A DNA stretch of 64,000 nucleotides from JAJCYK01 sp965224285 (GTDB taxonomy: Bacteria > Bacteroidota > Bacteroidia > Cytophagales > Cyclobacteriaceae). The notes under the pieces were generated by a model, which saw only the letters and a program-made list of their open reading frames with translations, searched no databases and had not been told where the DNA came from. The DNA is taken from the NCBI GenBank assembly GCA_965224285.1, contig OZ245043.1, forward strand, positions 4,526,001-4,590,000, given 5' to 3'. This document shows positions 1 to 8,807 of the stretch, piece after piece; position 1 is the first letter of the stretch; each line of letters opens with the position of its first letter. The translations under genes and the position numbers were made by a program.

Positions 1-194
1 CAAATCGCAAAATATCTCTTGGAATAAAATGGTTAATACGTTATTCCAGAGGACGTGGTGAGAAGACTATGAAAGAGCGTTTGGCATACGAGATCATCGC
101 AGCCAGTAAAGGGGAGGGCTCCGCGATAAAGAAAAAAGATGATACCCATCGAATGGCTGAGGCCAATCGCGCTTTTTCACATTTTAGATTTTAA
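1..194 (+). CDS. rpsG: 30S ribosomal protein S7, C-terminal part
   Basis: The left edge cuts this gene; the reading frame runs from base 3 to a TAA at 192-194. About 63 residues are visible and include the S7 segments YSRGRGEKTM, ERLAYEII and the closing RMAEANRAFSHFRF. S7 nucleates assembly of the 30S head and contacts E-site tRNA and mRNA. It lies 14 bases before fusA, the normal str-operon order, so the two are probably co-transcribed. The 5' part and any promoter are outside the window. Confidence 0.95.
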   Translation, partial: NRKISLGIKWLIRYSRGRGEKTMKERLAYEIIAASKGEGSAIKKKDDTHRMAEANRAFSHFRF

Positions 195-208
195 TTTTTT
201 AAGCAGGG

Positions 209-2338
209 ATGGTTAAGAATTTAAAGTATTTACGCAACATAGGGATCATGGCCCATATCGACGCCGGTAAGACTACTACTACCGAGCGTATCCTATATTA
301 TACCGGTTTGAGCCATAAGATCGGAGAGGTGCATGATGGGGCGGCCACCATGGACTGGATGGAACAAGAGCAGGAGAGGGGTATTACCATTACCAGTGCC
401 GCCACTACTACTTTCTGGAAATATCCAACCGTTCAGGGTCAGGCACAGGACAATACAGAAGATTACAGAATAAATATAATTGATACTCCTGGCCACGTGG
501 ACTTCACGGTAGAGGTTGAGCGGTCACTAAGAGTGCTGGATGGAGCTGTGGCCCTATTTTGTGCGGTTTCCGGGGTTGAGCCCCAAAGTGAAACCGTCTG
601 GCGCCAAGCCGACAAATACAAGGTACCAAGGATTTGCTTTGTAAATAAAATGGACAGGTCCGGTGCTGACTTTTTCAATGTGGTAAATGAGATCAGGGAC
701 AAGCTGGGGGCAAATCCGGTGCCTCTTCAGGTGCCAATCGGTTCTGAAGAGAACTTCCGGGGAGTGGTTGACCTGATCACCAATCAGGCGATCGTCTGGA
801 ACGAGGAGGATAAAGGAATGACATTTGAAGTGGTGGATATTCCTGAGGATTTGAAGGAAACCGTAGACGAGTGGCGTCAGAAACTGGTGGAAAGTGTAGC
901 GGAGTATGACGATGAGTTATTGGAAAAGTTCTTCGAGGATGCAGATTCCATAACCAAAGAGGAGATGATGGTGGCCATACGCAAGGCGGTGATCGACATG
1001 TCTTTTTCTCCTGTATTATGTGGTTCCGCATTTAAGAACAAAGGGGTTCAAGCCGTTTTAGATGCGGTTTGTGCCTATCTCCCATCTCCGATCGATCTGC
1101 CTCCAGTTGAAGGAATTAATCCTGATACCGAAGAGCCGGTAGAGAGAAAGCCGGAAGTTGACGAACCTTTTTCGGCGTTAGCCTTTAAGATTGCCACCGA
1201 TCCCTTTGTGGGCCGACTTTGCTTCTTTAGGGTTTATTCCGGTAAGCTCAAGGCTGGGTCATATGTGTTGAATATGCGAACGGGAAAAAAAGAGCGGATT
1301 TCCCGGTTGATGCAAATGCATTCTAATAAACAAAACCCCATAGAGGTGGTAGAGGCCGGCGATATTTGTGCCGGTGTGGGCTTTAAAGATATAAAGACCG
1401 GGGATACCCTGGTGGAGGAGAAGTCACCGGTTATTCTGGAGTCTATGAGCTTCCCTGACCCGGTAATCGGCTATGCCATCGAGCCCAAGGCTCAGGCGGA
1501 TGTTGACAAACTGGGTGTGGCCATTTCCAAACTAGTAGAAGAAGACCCTACCCTCAGTGTGCAGACCGATCAGGAAACTGGTCAGACGGTATTGCGGGGA
1601 ATGGGTGAGTTGCACCTTGAAATCATTATTGATCGCTTGAAACGTGAGTTTAAGGTGGAGATAAATCAGGGAGCTCCACAGGTGGCTTATAAGGAAAGCC
1701 TTACCAAACTGGTAGAGCACAAGGAAGTTTATAAAAAACAAACCGGTGGTCGGGGTAAATTCGCGGATATCGTATTTGAGATCGGGCCCCGAGAGGATGG
1801 AAAGGCTGGATTGGAATTTGACAATAAGATCGTTGGCGGGGTAATTCCCAGAGAATTTATTCCCAGTGTACAAAAGGGTTTTGAGGAGGCTATGAAAAAC
1901 GGACCATTGGCGGGTTATCCAATCGAATCCATGTACGTTAAATTGTTCCATGGATCCTTTCATGATGTAGACTCTGACAGCCTCTCATTTGAAATGGCTG
2001 CCAGACTGGGCTTTAAAGATGCTTCCCGAAAAGCAGCGCCTCAGATCCTGGAACCTATTATGGCCGTAGAGGTGGTTTCTCCTGATGAATATACCGGTCC
2101 CATAACCGGCGACCTGAACAAAAGACGGGGAATAATGAAGGGGATGGATGCCAAAGGTGGCGCTCAGATCATTAAAGCCGATGTGCCGTTGTCAGAATTA
2201 TTCGGCTATGTTACCGACTTGCGTACCATATCCTCGGGTAGAGCTTCGGCAACCCTGACTTTCTCGCATTACGATCCGGTGCCCGTGCATCTGGCGGAAG
2301 GAATTATTGAAAAGGTACGAGGAGCTGCTGTCAATTAA
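209..2338 (+). CDS. fusA: Elongation factor G
   Basis: EF-G is the translocation GTPase that moves tRNA-mRNA through the ribosome and works with RRF in recycling. The 709-residue product has the usual family length. The G domain is N-terminal: P-loop AHIDAGKT near residues 15-22, switch II DTPGH near 95, and NKMD near 145; domains II-V follow, with the conserved GMGELHLEI and GGVIPREFIP segments. The start at 209 gives the typical N-terminus ahead of the P-loop; no strong Shine-Dalgarno is present. tuf is absent between fusA and rpsJ, an order I recognise from Bacteroidota. Confidence 0.98.
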   Translation: MVKNLKYLRNIGIMAHIDAGKTTTTERILYYTGLSHKIGEVHDGAATMDWMEQEQERGITITSAATTTFWKYPTVQGQAQDNTEDYRINIIDTPGHVDFTVEVERSLRVLDGAVALFCAVSGVEPQSETVWRQADKYKVPRICFVNKMDRSGADFFNVVNEIRDKLGANPVPLQVPIGSEENFRGVVDLITNQAIVWNEEDKGMTFEVVDIPEDLKETVDEWRQKLVESVAEYDDELLEKFFEDADSITKEEMMVAIRKAVIDMSFSPVLCGSAFKNKGVQAVLDAVCAYLPSPIDLPPVEGINPDTEEPVERKPEVDEPFSALAFKIATDPFVGRLCFFRVYSGKLKAGSYVLNMRTGKKERISRLMQMHSNKQNPIEVVEAGDICAGVGFKDIKTGDTLVEEKSPVILESMSFPDPVIGYAIEPKAQADVDKLGVAISKLVEEDPTLSVQTDQETGQTVLRGMGELHLEIIIDRLKREFKVEINQGAPQVAYKESLTKLVEHKEVYKKQTGGRGKFADIVFEIGPREDGKAGLEFDNKIVGGVIPREFIPSVQKGFEEAMKNGPLAGYPIESMYVKLFHGSFHDVDSDSLSFEMAARLGFKDASRKAAPQILEPIMAVEVVSPDEYTGPITGDLNKRRGIMKGMDAKGGAQIIKADVPLSELFGYVTDLRTISSGRASATLTFSHYDPVPVHLAEGIIEKVRGAAVN

Positions 2339-2344
2339 ATAGAT

Positions 2345-2650
2345 ATGAACCAAAAAATTAGAATAAAGTTGAAGTCCTACGACCATAACCTGGTCGATAA
2401 GTCATCTGAAAAGATCGTCAGGGCAGTGAAAACTACCGGAGCTGTGGTAAGTGGACCCATACCGCTTCCAACCATAAAGGAAAAGTTCACGGTTTTACGT
2501 TCTCCTCATGTGAACAAAAAATCTCGTGAACAGTTTCAATTATGTACTTATAAAAGGCTGGTGGATATATATTCCAACAGCACTAAGACGGTGGATGCTC
2601 TGATGAAACTTGAGCTCCCTAGTGGGGTGGATGTGGAGATAAAGGTTTGA
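2345..2650 (+). CDS. rpsJ: 30S ribosomal protein S10
   Basis: S10 (101 residues) is a 30S head protein that in other bacteria also binds NusB during transcription antitermination. The family segments IRIKLKSYDHNLVD, GPIPLPT and SPHVNKKSREQF are intact. It starts 6 bases after fusA and so belongs to the rpsG-fusA-rpsJ transcript. A terminator follows directly, so the rest of the S10 cluster is likely expressed from its own promoter. Confidence 0.97.
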   Translation: MNQKIRIKLKSYDHNLVDKSSEKIVRAVKTTGAVVSGPIPLPTIKEKFTVLRSPHVNKKSREQFQLCTYKRLVDIYSNSTKTVDALMKLELPSGVDVEIKV

Positions 2651-2673
2651 TTAAACCAAGCCCTTTTTAAAGG

Positions 2674-2711
2674 AGAACCAATAGCACTTGATTATGTTGG
2701 TTCTTTTTTTT
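2674..2711 (+). terminator. Intrinsic terminator after rpsJ
   Basis: An 8-base perfect inverted repeat, AGAACCAA at 2674-2681 and TTGGTTCT at 2697-2704, is followed by an uninterrupted T run to 2711. The loop is 15 bases. It lies 24 bases after the rpsJ stop and ahead of the rplC promoter, so it should end the rpsG-fusA-rpsJ transcript. Confidence 0.85.
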
Positions 2712-2728
2712 AGAGGCCATTTTGGAGC

Positions 2729-2759
2729 TTTGGTTACATTTAATTATTTGCTATCTTTG
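2729..2759 (+). promoter_or_regulatory. Bacteroidota-type promoter for the rplC operon
   Basis: TTTG at 2729-2732 is followed after 19 bases by TATCTTTG at 2752-2759, an exact match to the Bacteroidota -33/-7 consensus (TTTG, N19-21, TAnnTTTG). It sits just after the rpsJ terminator, leaving a 5' leader of roughly 60 bases before rplC. Confidence rests on the full consensus match and the position. Confidence 0.85.
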
Positions 2760-2824
2760 CAGTCCTTTAGGGGAGGGTCCGGGGAATTGACGACGGGATA
2801 ACTAAAAATTTTTAATTCAGAAAG

Positions 2825-3457
2825 ATGTCTGGAATAATCGGTAAAAAAATAGGTATGACCAGTGTGTTTGACGAAAACGGACACAATATACCTTGTACGG
2901 TAATAGAGGCCGGACCATGTGTGGTTACTCAAATTAAAACCACAGATAGTGACGGCTACAATGCCGTGCAATTAGGCTGGGGTGAAAGAAAAGAGAAGCA
3001 TACTTCCAAGGCATTACAAGGTCATTTTAAGAAAGCCAATGTGGCTCCTTCCAGAAAACTAGTGGAGTTTAGAGATTTTGAACTGGAAAGTGAGGAAGAA
3101 TTGACCTTGGGACAAACCGTTTCAGTCAATCATATTTTCCAGGAAGGCGACTATGTGGATGTGACTGGGATCAGCAAAGGAAAAGGAAATCAGGGAGTGG
3201 TAAAACGGCATAACTTTGCCGGTGTTGGAGATGCCAGCCACGGACAGCATAACCGAGAAAGGGCCCCGGGATCAATCGGAGCTGCTTCGGACCCCTCAAG
3301 AGTGTTTAAGGGGATGAAAATGGCTGGAAGAATGGGTAACGACAAGGTGAAAATAATTAACCTAAGAGTGTTGAGAATTCTGGAAGATGATAACCTTATA
3401 GTGGTAAGTGGGGCAATTCCAGGCGCTAAAAACTCGGCGGTAATATTAGAGAAATAG
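2825..3457 (+). CDS. rplC: 50S ribosomal protein L3
   Basis: L3 (210 residues) is an early 50S assembly protein whose internal loop reaches the peptidyl transferase centre. Family marks are the N-terminal GKKIGMTSVFDENG, the loop RASHGQHN-like segment GDASHGQHNRERAPGSIG around residues 135-155, and GRMGNDKVKI. It is the first gene after the 2729-2759 promoter and is separated from rplD by two bases. Confidence 0.97.
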   Translation: MSGIIGKKIGMTSVFDENGHNIPCTVIEAGPCVVTQIKTTDSDGYNAVQLGWGERKEKHTSKALQGHFKKANVAPSRKLVEFRDFELESEEELTLGQTVSVNHIFQEGDYVDVTGISKGKGNQGVVKRHNFAGVGDASHGQHNRERAPGSIGAASDPSRVFKGMKMAGRMGNDKVKIINLRVLRILEDDNLIVVSGAIPGAKNSAVILEK

Positions 3458-3459
3458 AA

Positions 3460-4086
3460 ATGAAAGTTGCAGTATATAATAATAGTGGCAAGGATTCAGG
3501 CAAGGAAGTAGAATTGCCGGATGATATCTTCGCCATTGAACCCAATGATCACGCCATATACCTGGACGTCAAACAGTACCTAGCCAATCAGCGGCAGGGA
3601 ACGCACAAGACTAAAGAACGGGCGGAGATCAAGGGATCTACCCGCAAGATCAAAAGACAGAAGGGAACTGGTACTGCCAGGGCCGGTAGTATAAAATCTC
3701 CTATCTTTCGGGGCGGAGGCAGAACTTTCGGGCCCAGACCACGTGATTACGGCTTTAAACTCAATAAAAAAGTTAAAGCCCTGGCCCGCCGGTCGGCACT
3801 TACTTATAAGGCAAAGGAAGAAGGTATTAAGGTTTTGGAAGATTTTAGTTTTGAAGCTCCCAAAACGAAGGAATATATAAAGTTGCTGGGATCATTGGAT
3901 TTAAGTAGTAAGAAAACTCTTTTAGTCCTTAGTGAAAGTAATTCCAATATCCTGTTATCCAGCCGCAACTTGCCCCATGCCAGAGTGACTACTGTGGATT
4001 CCTTACACACTTACGATGTACTGAATGCCGATAGCCTGCTGTTAAGTGAGAGTTCATTGGAAAAAATTGAAAGCCTGTTGAAATGA
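3460..4086 (+). CDS. rplD: 50S ribosomal protein L4
   Basis: L4 (208 residues) binds 23S rRNA domain I and extends a loop into the exit tunnel. The tunnel-loop region is clear: RQGTHKTKERAEIKGS and KQKGTGTARAGS near residues 45-75, then GGRTFGPRPRDY. The last codon region overlaps the rplW start by 4 bases (ATGA), which suggests translational coupling. In proteobacteria L4 autoregulates the S10 operon; no evidence for that mechanism was seen here. Confidence 0.97.
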   Translation: MKVAVYNNSGKDSGKEVELPDDIFAIEPNDHAIYLDVKQYLANQRQGTHKTKERAEIKGSTRKIKRQKGTGTARAGSIKSPIFRGGGRTFGPRPRDYGFKLNKKVKALARRSALTYKAKEEGIKVLEDFSFEAPKTKEYIKLLGSLDLSSKKTLLVLSESNSNILLSSRNLPHARVTTVDSLHTYDVLNADSLLLSESSLEKIESLLK

Positions 4087-4370
4087 GTGTTCTGATTAAA
4101 CCATTGGTAACGGAAAAAGTATCTGCCCTCAACGAAGAGGGGAGGTACGGGTTTATTGTAGCTTTAAAAGCCAATAAGATCCAGATCAAGAATGCGGTGG
4201 AAAGCACTTATGGAGTTACCGTAGAGGATGTTAATACTATGCGCTATCAGGGTAAAAGTAAGTCCAGATTCACCAAGGCCGGGCTTATTACCGGAAGGTC
4301 AGCCTCCTACAAGAAGGCGATTGTGAAGGTAGCTGATGGTGAGGTGATTGATTTTTATAGCGGTGTATAA
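4083..4370 (+). CDS. rplW: 50S ribosomal protein L23
   Basis: L23 (95 residues) sits at the tunnel exit and is the docking point for trigger factor and SRP. The motif LIKPLVTEKVSAL at the N-terminus and the KANKIQIKNAVE segment identify the family. It starts inside the rplD stop (ATGA overlap) and is followed by rplB after 19 bases. Confidence 0.96.
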   Translation: MSVLIKPLVTEKVSALNEEGRYGFIVALKANKIQIKNAVESTYGVTVEDVNTMRYQGKSKSRFTKAGLITGRSASYKKAIVKVADGEVIDFYSGV

Positions 4371-4389
4371 TTAAAACGGTTTAGAGAAA

Positions 4390-5205
4390 ATGGCTGTAAA
4401 GAAACTAAGACCAATAACCCCCGGGCAACGATATCGAATGGCGCCCAGTTTTGCGGAGATAACTGCCAGTAAACCGGAGAAGTCTTTGCTTCGCCCCACC
4501 AAAAGATCGGGCGGGCGCAATAATACCGGCCGTATGACCATGCGTTACATAGGTGGCGGTCATAAAAAAAGGATGAGAGAGATTGATTTCAAGCGAAGGA
4601 AATTCGGGGTGCCTGCGGTGGTGAAATCAGTTGAATATGACCCTATGCGATCTGCCCGGATCGCATTGCTCTATTATGCGGATGGCGCTAAATCCTATAT
4701 AATAGCCCCTGAAGGACTAAAAGTAGGTCAGGAAGTGGTGTCCGGTGAAAAGGTGGCCCCGGAAGTTGGAAATGCCCTGGCCCTAAAAAACATTCCACTG
4801 GGTACCATCATCCACAATATTGAGTTGAAACCGGGGAGAGGCGGGGCCATGGCTCGCAGCGCCGGCTCCTATGCTCAGCTGTTGGCTAGAGAAGGAAAGT
4901 ACTCCACCATTAAGCTGCCTTCAGGGGAGATGAGGATGGTACTGAATACCTGTATGGCCACGGTGGGAACAGTATCCAATGCAGAACACATGAACGTAAG
5001 TTTGGGCAAGGCTGGCCGTAACCGTTGGCTGGGACGCAGACCTAGGGTGAGGGGAGTTGCCATGAACCCGGTTGATCACCCTATGGGCGGTGGCGAAGGA
5101 AGAGCCTCAGGAGGCCATCCGAGGTCAAGGAAGGGATTGTATGCCAAAGGTTATAAAACACGCTCAAAAAAGAAATATAGCAATAAACTAATCATTAAAA
5201 GATAG
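4390..5205 (+). CDS. rplB: 50S ribosomal protein L2
   Basis: L2 (271 residues) is a primary 23S-binding protein needed for subunit association and near the peptidyl transferase centre. The C-terminal motif with the functionally important histidine, MNPVDHPMGGGEGRASGG, is intact around residues 222-240, and the N-terminal half has GRNNTGRMTMRYIGGGHKKR. Length is normal. It lies in the S10 cluster between rplW and rpsS. Confidence 0.98.
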   Translation: MAVKKLRPITPGQRYRMAPSFAEITASKPEKSLLRPTKRSGGRNNTGRMTMRYIGGGHKKRMREIDFKRRKFGVPAVVKSVEYDPMRSARIALLYYADGAKSYIIAPEGLKVGQEVVSGEKVAPEVGNALALKNIPLGTIIHNIELKPGRGGAMARSAGSYAQLLAREGKYSTIKLPSGEMRMVLNTCMATVGTVSNAEHMNVSLGKAGRNRWLGRRPRVRGVAMNPVDHPMGGGEGRASGGHPRSRKGLYAKGYKTRSKKKYSNKLIIKR

Positions 5206-5216
5206 ATAGCGCCGTT

Positions 5217-5495
5217 ATGGGAAGATCGTTAAAAAAAGGGCCCTACATAGATTTTAGACTGGAGAAAAAGATTGATGCCATGAATGATTCCGGCAAGAAG
5301 TCGGTAATTAAAACATGGTCACGTCGGTCCATGATCTCTCCGGATTTTGTAGGACACACCTTCGCGGTGCACAACGGTAATAAATTTATCCCGGTATATG
5401 TGACTGAAAATATGGTGGGGCACAAACTCGGCGAGTTTGCTCCTACCCGTAATTTTAGAGGACACGTTGCCAAGAAGGATAGAGGGAAAAGATAA
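5217..5495 (+). CDS. rpsS: 30S ribosomal protein S19
   Basis: S19 (92 residues) binds 16S rRNA in the 30S head with S13. The start MGRSLKKGPYID, the WSRRSMISPDFVGHTFAVHNG block and the end KLGEFAPTRNFRGH are all standard. The stop TAA shares bases with the region of the rplV start (TAATAATG), which suggests coupled translation. Confidence 0.97.
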   Translation: MGRSLKKGPYIDFRLEKKIDAMNDSGKKSVIKTWSRRSMISPDFVGHTFAVHNGNKFIPVYVTENMVGHKLGEFAPTRNFRGHVAKKDRGKR

Positions 5496-5497
5496 TA

Positions 5498-5896
5498 ATG
5501 CAGATGGAAGCGATTGCCAAATTAAACAATGTACCTACCTCACCCCGCAAAATGCGCCTGGTGGCGGATATGATCCGTGGGGAATCCGTAAATAAAGCAT
5601 TGAATATTCTGAAGTTCGAACCCAAGGTGGGAGCTGCCAGGATAGAGAAACTGCTGTTATCAGCGGTAGCCAATTGGCAGGCGAAAAATGAGGATGTACG
5701 GTTGGAAGAAACCGACCTGTTCGTCAAGGAGATCACGGTCGATAGTGCCCGTATTTTGAAAAGGCTGCGGCCGGCACCTCAAGGCAGGGCCCATCGCATA
5801 AGGAAGCGTTCCAACCACGTTACCCTGGTGGTAGATAATCGGGCCGAGAATACCACGGATAGCGTGGATACTACAGAAGAAAATGATACTAAATAA
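5498..5896 (+). CDS. rplV: 50S ribosomal protein L22
   Basis: L22 (132 residues) lines the nascent-peptide tunnel; changes in its beta-hairpin affect macrolide binding. Family marks are NVPTSPRKMRLVADMIRG near residues 10-27 and the hairpin RPAPQGRAHRIRKRSNHVTLVV near 91-112. A short acidic tail of about 18 residues (ENTTDSVDTTEENDTK) follows the core. A second ATG two codons downstream is an alternative start that would remove only MQ. Confidence 0.96.
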   Translation: MQMEAIAKLNNVPTSPRKMRLVADMIRGESVNKALNILKFEPKVGAARIEKLLLSAVANWQAKNEDVRLEETDLFVKEITVDSARILKRLRPAPQGRAHRIRKRSNHVTLVVDNRAENTTDSVDTTEENDTK

Positions 5897-5902
5897 TAAG
5901 TA

Positions 5903-6613
5903 ATGGGACAAAAAGTAAATCCGATTGGATTGAGGCTGGGAATTGTAAAGGGATGGGATTCCAACTGGTACGGTGGAAAAGATTTTTCTGATAAGATAGT
6001 AGAAGATCATAAGATCCGGAAGTACATCCGTGCCCGTATTCCTAAAGGAGGAATTTCTAAAATTATTATTGAACGCACTCTAAAGCGAATTACTCTGACC
6101 GTACATACCGCGCGTCCCGGCGTGGTAATAGGCAAGGGCGGGACCGAAGTGGATAAAATCAAGGAGGAGTTAAAGAAGATCACCGGAAAGGACGTTCAGA
6201 TCAACATATTTGAAATAAAGCGCCCCGAGCTTGACGCTCGACTGGTAGGTGAATCCATTGCGCAGCAGTTGCAGGCCAGGATTTCTTATCGACGTGCTAT
6301 GAAGCAGGCTATTGCCAGCGCCATGAGAGTAGGTGCACAGGGGATCAAAATTAAAGTGTCAGGTCGATTAGGAGGGGCAGAAATGGCTCGTTCTGAGCAA
6401 TACAAGGATGGCAGGATCCCTTTGCACACCCTGAGGGCCGATATTGATTATGCGGTATCTGAAGCCAACACCGTTTATGGTAAAATTGGTATCAAGGTCT
6501 GGATATTTAATGGAGAAGTATTTGGCAAGCGGGACCTAAGCCCGAATATCGGCACCACCGGAGATATGAACCGTCGCAAAAGGGACGGAGGAATGAAAAG
6601 AAAAAGAAGGTAA
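5903..6613 (+). CDS. rpsC: 30S ribosomal protein S3
   Basis: S3 (236 residues) forms part of the mRNA entry channel and its helicase site. It begins MGQKVNPIGLRLG, contains the KH-type motif VVIGKGGTEVDKIKEEL near residues 75-91, and the C-terminal domain segment MRVGAQGIKIKVSGRLGGAE. The C-terminus is strongly basic. A 40-base gap separates it from rplP, larger than most in the cluster, with no promoter recognised. Confidence 0.97.
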   Translation: MGQKVNPIGLRLGIVKGWDSNWYGGKDFSDKIVEDHKIRKYIRARIPKGGISKIIIERTLKRITLTVHTARPGVVIGKGGTEVDKIKEELKKITGKDVQINIFEIKRPELDARLVGESIAQQLQARISYRRAMKQAIASAMRVGAQGIKIKVSGRLGGAEMARSEQYKDGRIPLHTLRADIDYAVSEANTVYGKIGIKVWIFNGEVFGKRDLSPNIGTTGDMNRRKRDGGMKRKRR

Positions 6614-6653
6614 ACGGAAACTGGCCACCAGTTTCAAAAATTTATGACCAGTA

Positions 6654-7079
6654 ATGTTACAGCCTAAACGAACAAAATATCGCAAGAAGCAAAAGGGTCG
6701 AGTAAAGGGAATCGCGCAAAGAGGGCACACCTTGGCTTTTGGCGCATTTGGTTTAAAAGCCCTGGAGCCGGCCTGGATCACCAGCCGGCAGATCGAAGCG
6801 GCTCGTATTGCGGTTACCCGTGCTATGAAGCGGGAAGGACAAGTGTGGATCAGAATCTTCCCAGACAAGCCGGTGACTAAAAAACCAGCCGAAGTAAGGA
6901 TGGGTAAAGGAAAGGGCGCCCCGGAATACTGGGTAGCAGTGGTGAAGCCGGGTACTATCATGTTCGAGTCGGCGGGAGTAACCAAGGAACTTGCCGAGGA
7001 AGCCATGAGGTTGGCAGCACAAAAGCTTCCCATTCAAACTAAATTTATAGTGAGGCCCGATTACGTGGCCCAGCAATAA
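6654..7079 (+). CDS. rplP: 50S ribosomal protein L16
   Basis: L16 (141 residues) binds near the A-site tRNA and is added late in 50S assembly. MLQPKRTKYRKKQKGR, the loop IARTH-equivalent region, and MGKGKGAPEYWVAVVKPG around residues 82-100 mark the family. The length is normal. It is followed by rpmC after two bases. Confidence 0.97.
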   Translation: MLQPKRTKYRKKQKGRVKGIAQRGHTLAFGAFGLKALEPAWITSRQIEAARIAVTRAMKREGQVWIRIFPDKPVTKKPAEVRMGKGKGAPEYWVAVVKPGTIMFESAGVTKELAEEAMRLAAQKLPIQTKFIVRPDYVAQQ

Positions 7080-7081
7080 TT

Positions 7082-7279
7082 ATGAAAACTTCAGAAATAA
7101 AATCACTTTCGGGAGAGGAGCTTCAACAAAGAATACTGTCGGAGAAGGAAAACTTGCAAAAACTCAAGTTTGCTCATGCCATTTCTCCCATTGAAAATCC
7201 CATGAAGATCAAAGAGACCAAAAAGTTGATCGCCCGCATGCATACCGAGTTAACTATAAAGCAGAATACTAAGCAGTAG
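7082..7279 (+). CDS. rpmC: 50S ribosomal protein L29
   Basis: L29 (65 residues) is a small helical protein beside L23 at the tunnel exit. It has the two-helix pattern with EIKSLSGEELQQRI at the start and MKIKETKKLIARMHTEL toward the end. Its place between rplP and rpsQ supports the call. Confidence 0.95.
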   Translation: MKTSEIKSLSGEELQQRILSEKENLQKLKFAHAISPIENPMKIKETKKLIARMHTELTIKQNTKQ

Positions 7280-7282
7280 ATC

Positions 7283-7537
7283 ATGGAAAGAAATTTGAGA
7301 AAAGAGCGAACCGGTACCGTAGTGAGCAATAAGATGGATAAAAGCATTACCGTGCGCGTCGATAGAAAGTTGAAGCACCCGGTGTACGGAAAATTTATGC
7401 GGAAGTCCAAAAATTTTATGGCCCATGACGACAAAAATGAATGCGGTGTGGGAGATACGGTAAAAATAATGGAAACCCGTCCCCTTAGTAAAAAGAAAAG
7501 GTGGCGATTGGTGGAAATAATTGAAAAAGCCAAGTAG
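7283..7537 (+). CDS. rpsQ: 30S ribosomal protein S17
   Basis: S17 (84 residues) is an OB-fold protein that binds 16S rRNA helix 11. RKERTGTVVSNKMDKSITV, HPVYGKFMRKSKNFMAHD and ETRPLSKKKRWRLVEI match the family along its whole length. It lies three bases after rpmC and two bases before rplN. Confidence 0.97.
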   Translation: MERNLRKERTGTVVSNKMDKSITVRVDRKLKHPVYGKFMRKSKNFMAHDDKNECGVGDTVKIMETRPLSKKKRWRLVEIIEKAK

Positions 7538-7539
7538 CG

Positions 7540-7908
7540 ATGATTCAGCAAGAAAGTAGATTGAATGTAGCGGATAACAGTGGCGCCAGAGAGGTGCTGG
7601 TTATTCGGGTGCTGGGCGGTACCCGAAAGCGGTATGCCAGTATTGGTGATAAGGTAGTAGTTACGGTAAAGGATGCTTTATCCTCCAGCAGTTTGAAAAA
7701 AGGTACGGTATCCCGGGCAGTAGTAGTAAGGACCAAGAAGGAGGTAAGAAGAAAGGATGGTTCCTATATACGTTTCGAGGACAATGCGGCCGTTTTGTTA
7801 AGCCCTACGGATGAACCACGGGGAACCCGGATCTTTGGCCCGGTAGGCCGTGAACTGCGAGAGAAGCAATTTATGAAGATCGTGTCATTGGCACCAGAAG
7901 TAATATAA
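7540..7908 (+). CDS. rplN: 50S ribosomal protein L14
   Basis: L14 (122 residues) forms intersubunit bridge B8 and is the target of the silencing factor RsfS. It opens MIQQESRLNVADNSGAREV and ends with GPVGRELREKQFMKIVSLAPEVI, both standard. The central segment KGTVSRAVVVRTKKEVRRKDGS is also conserved. Length is exactly that of the family. Confidence 0.98.
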   Translation: MIQQESRLNVADNSGAREVLVIRVLGGTRKRYASIGDKVVVTVKDALSSSSLKKGTVSRAVVVRTKKEVRRKDGSYIRFEDNAAVLLSPTDEPRGTRIFGPVGRELREKQFMKIVSLAPEVI

Positions 7909-7910
7909 AA

Positions 7911-8255
7911 ATGAAGTCCAGGAAGAAGTTGCATATAACAGCCGGTGATACGGTAAAGGTAATAGCGGGAAATGCTAAACACGCCAATCCCAATACCGGG
8001 AAAGTATTGGTGGTGTATCCGGAAAAGCAAAGAGCCATCGTGGAAGGATTGAACATGGTAACTAAACATGTCAAGCCATCGGCATCGAATCCCGAAGGTG
8101 GAATTGAGCGCAAAGAAGCGCCTATTCACATTAGTAACCTGATGTTGATCGACCCTGCAAACGGAGAACCAACCAGGATAGGAAGGAAGCCTAACGACAA
8201 AGGTAAACTGCAACGATATTCTAAGAAAACGGGAGAATTTATTAAAAATGGCTAA
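7911..8255 (+). CDS. rplX: 50S ribosomal protein L24
   Basis: L24 (114 residues) is one of the two assembly-initiator proteins of the 50S subunit. The KOW-type segment HITAGDTVKVIAGNAKHANPN and the following EGLNMVTKHVKPS and GGIERKEAPIHISNLMLIDP identify it. It overlaps the rplE start by 8 bases, so the two genes are likely translationally linked. Confidence 0.97.
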   Translation: MKSRKKLHITAGDTVKVIAGNAKHANPNTGKVLVVYPEKQRAIVEGLNMVTKHVKPSASNPEGGIERKEAPIHISNLMLIDPANGEPTRIGRKPNDKGKLQRYSKKTGEFIKNG

Positions 8256-8805
8256 TCCAAGATTAAAGGAAAAATACCAGTCTGAATTAGTTCCTGAACT
8301 AAAAGAGCGCTTTAAATACAAAAGCATTATGCAGGTACCCAAGCTGGTAAAGATCTGTGTCAACAAAGGAGTTGGAGATGCAGTAGCTGATAAGAAACTA
8401 GTGGACTTGGGAGTGGAAGAACTCACTACCATTACCGGACAACGGGCAGTGCCGACCATAGCCCGTAAATCGGTATCCAACTTTAAGTTACGGGAAGGTA
8501 TGCCTATAGGAGCTCGAGTTACCTTACGAGGTAATAAGATGTATGAGTTCTTAGACCGACTTACCACTGTGGCATTGCCCAGGGTGCGTGATTTTAGAGG
8601 AATAAATGACAAGAGCTTTGATGGAAGGGGGAATTACACCTTAGGAATTCAGGAACAAATCATCTTCCCCGAAATCAGTATTGACAAAGTGAACAAGATT
8701 TCCGGAATGGACATCACCTTTGTCACTACTGCCGATACCGATGAAGAAAGCTACGCGTTGTTAAAAGGTTTGGGTCTGCCTTTCCGCAATAGAAACAATA
8801 ATTAA
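8248..8805 (+). CDS. rplE: 50S ribosomal protein L5
   Basis: L5 (185 residues) binds 5S rRNA and makes the B1b bridge to S13. Marks include PKLVKICVNKGVGDA, KLREGMPIGARVTLRG near residues 85-100, LPRVRDFRG and the QIIFPEI segment. It starts within the last codons of rplX and ends two bases before rpsN. Confidence 0.98.
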   Translation: MANPRLKEKYQSELVPELKERFKYKSIMQVPKLVKICVNKGVGDAVADKKLVDLGVEELTTITGQRAVPTIARKSVSNFKLREGMPIGARVTLRGNKMYEFLDRLTTVALPRVRDFRGINDKSFDGRGNYTLGIQEQIIFPEISIDKVNKISGMDITFVTTADTDEESYALLKGLGLPFRNRNNN

Positions 8806-8807
8806 TT

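Noticed and set aside
1532..1963. A 143-codon antisense open frame inside fusA.
   Set aside because: It is a shadow of the EF-G coding sequence; no domain or ribosome site supports it.
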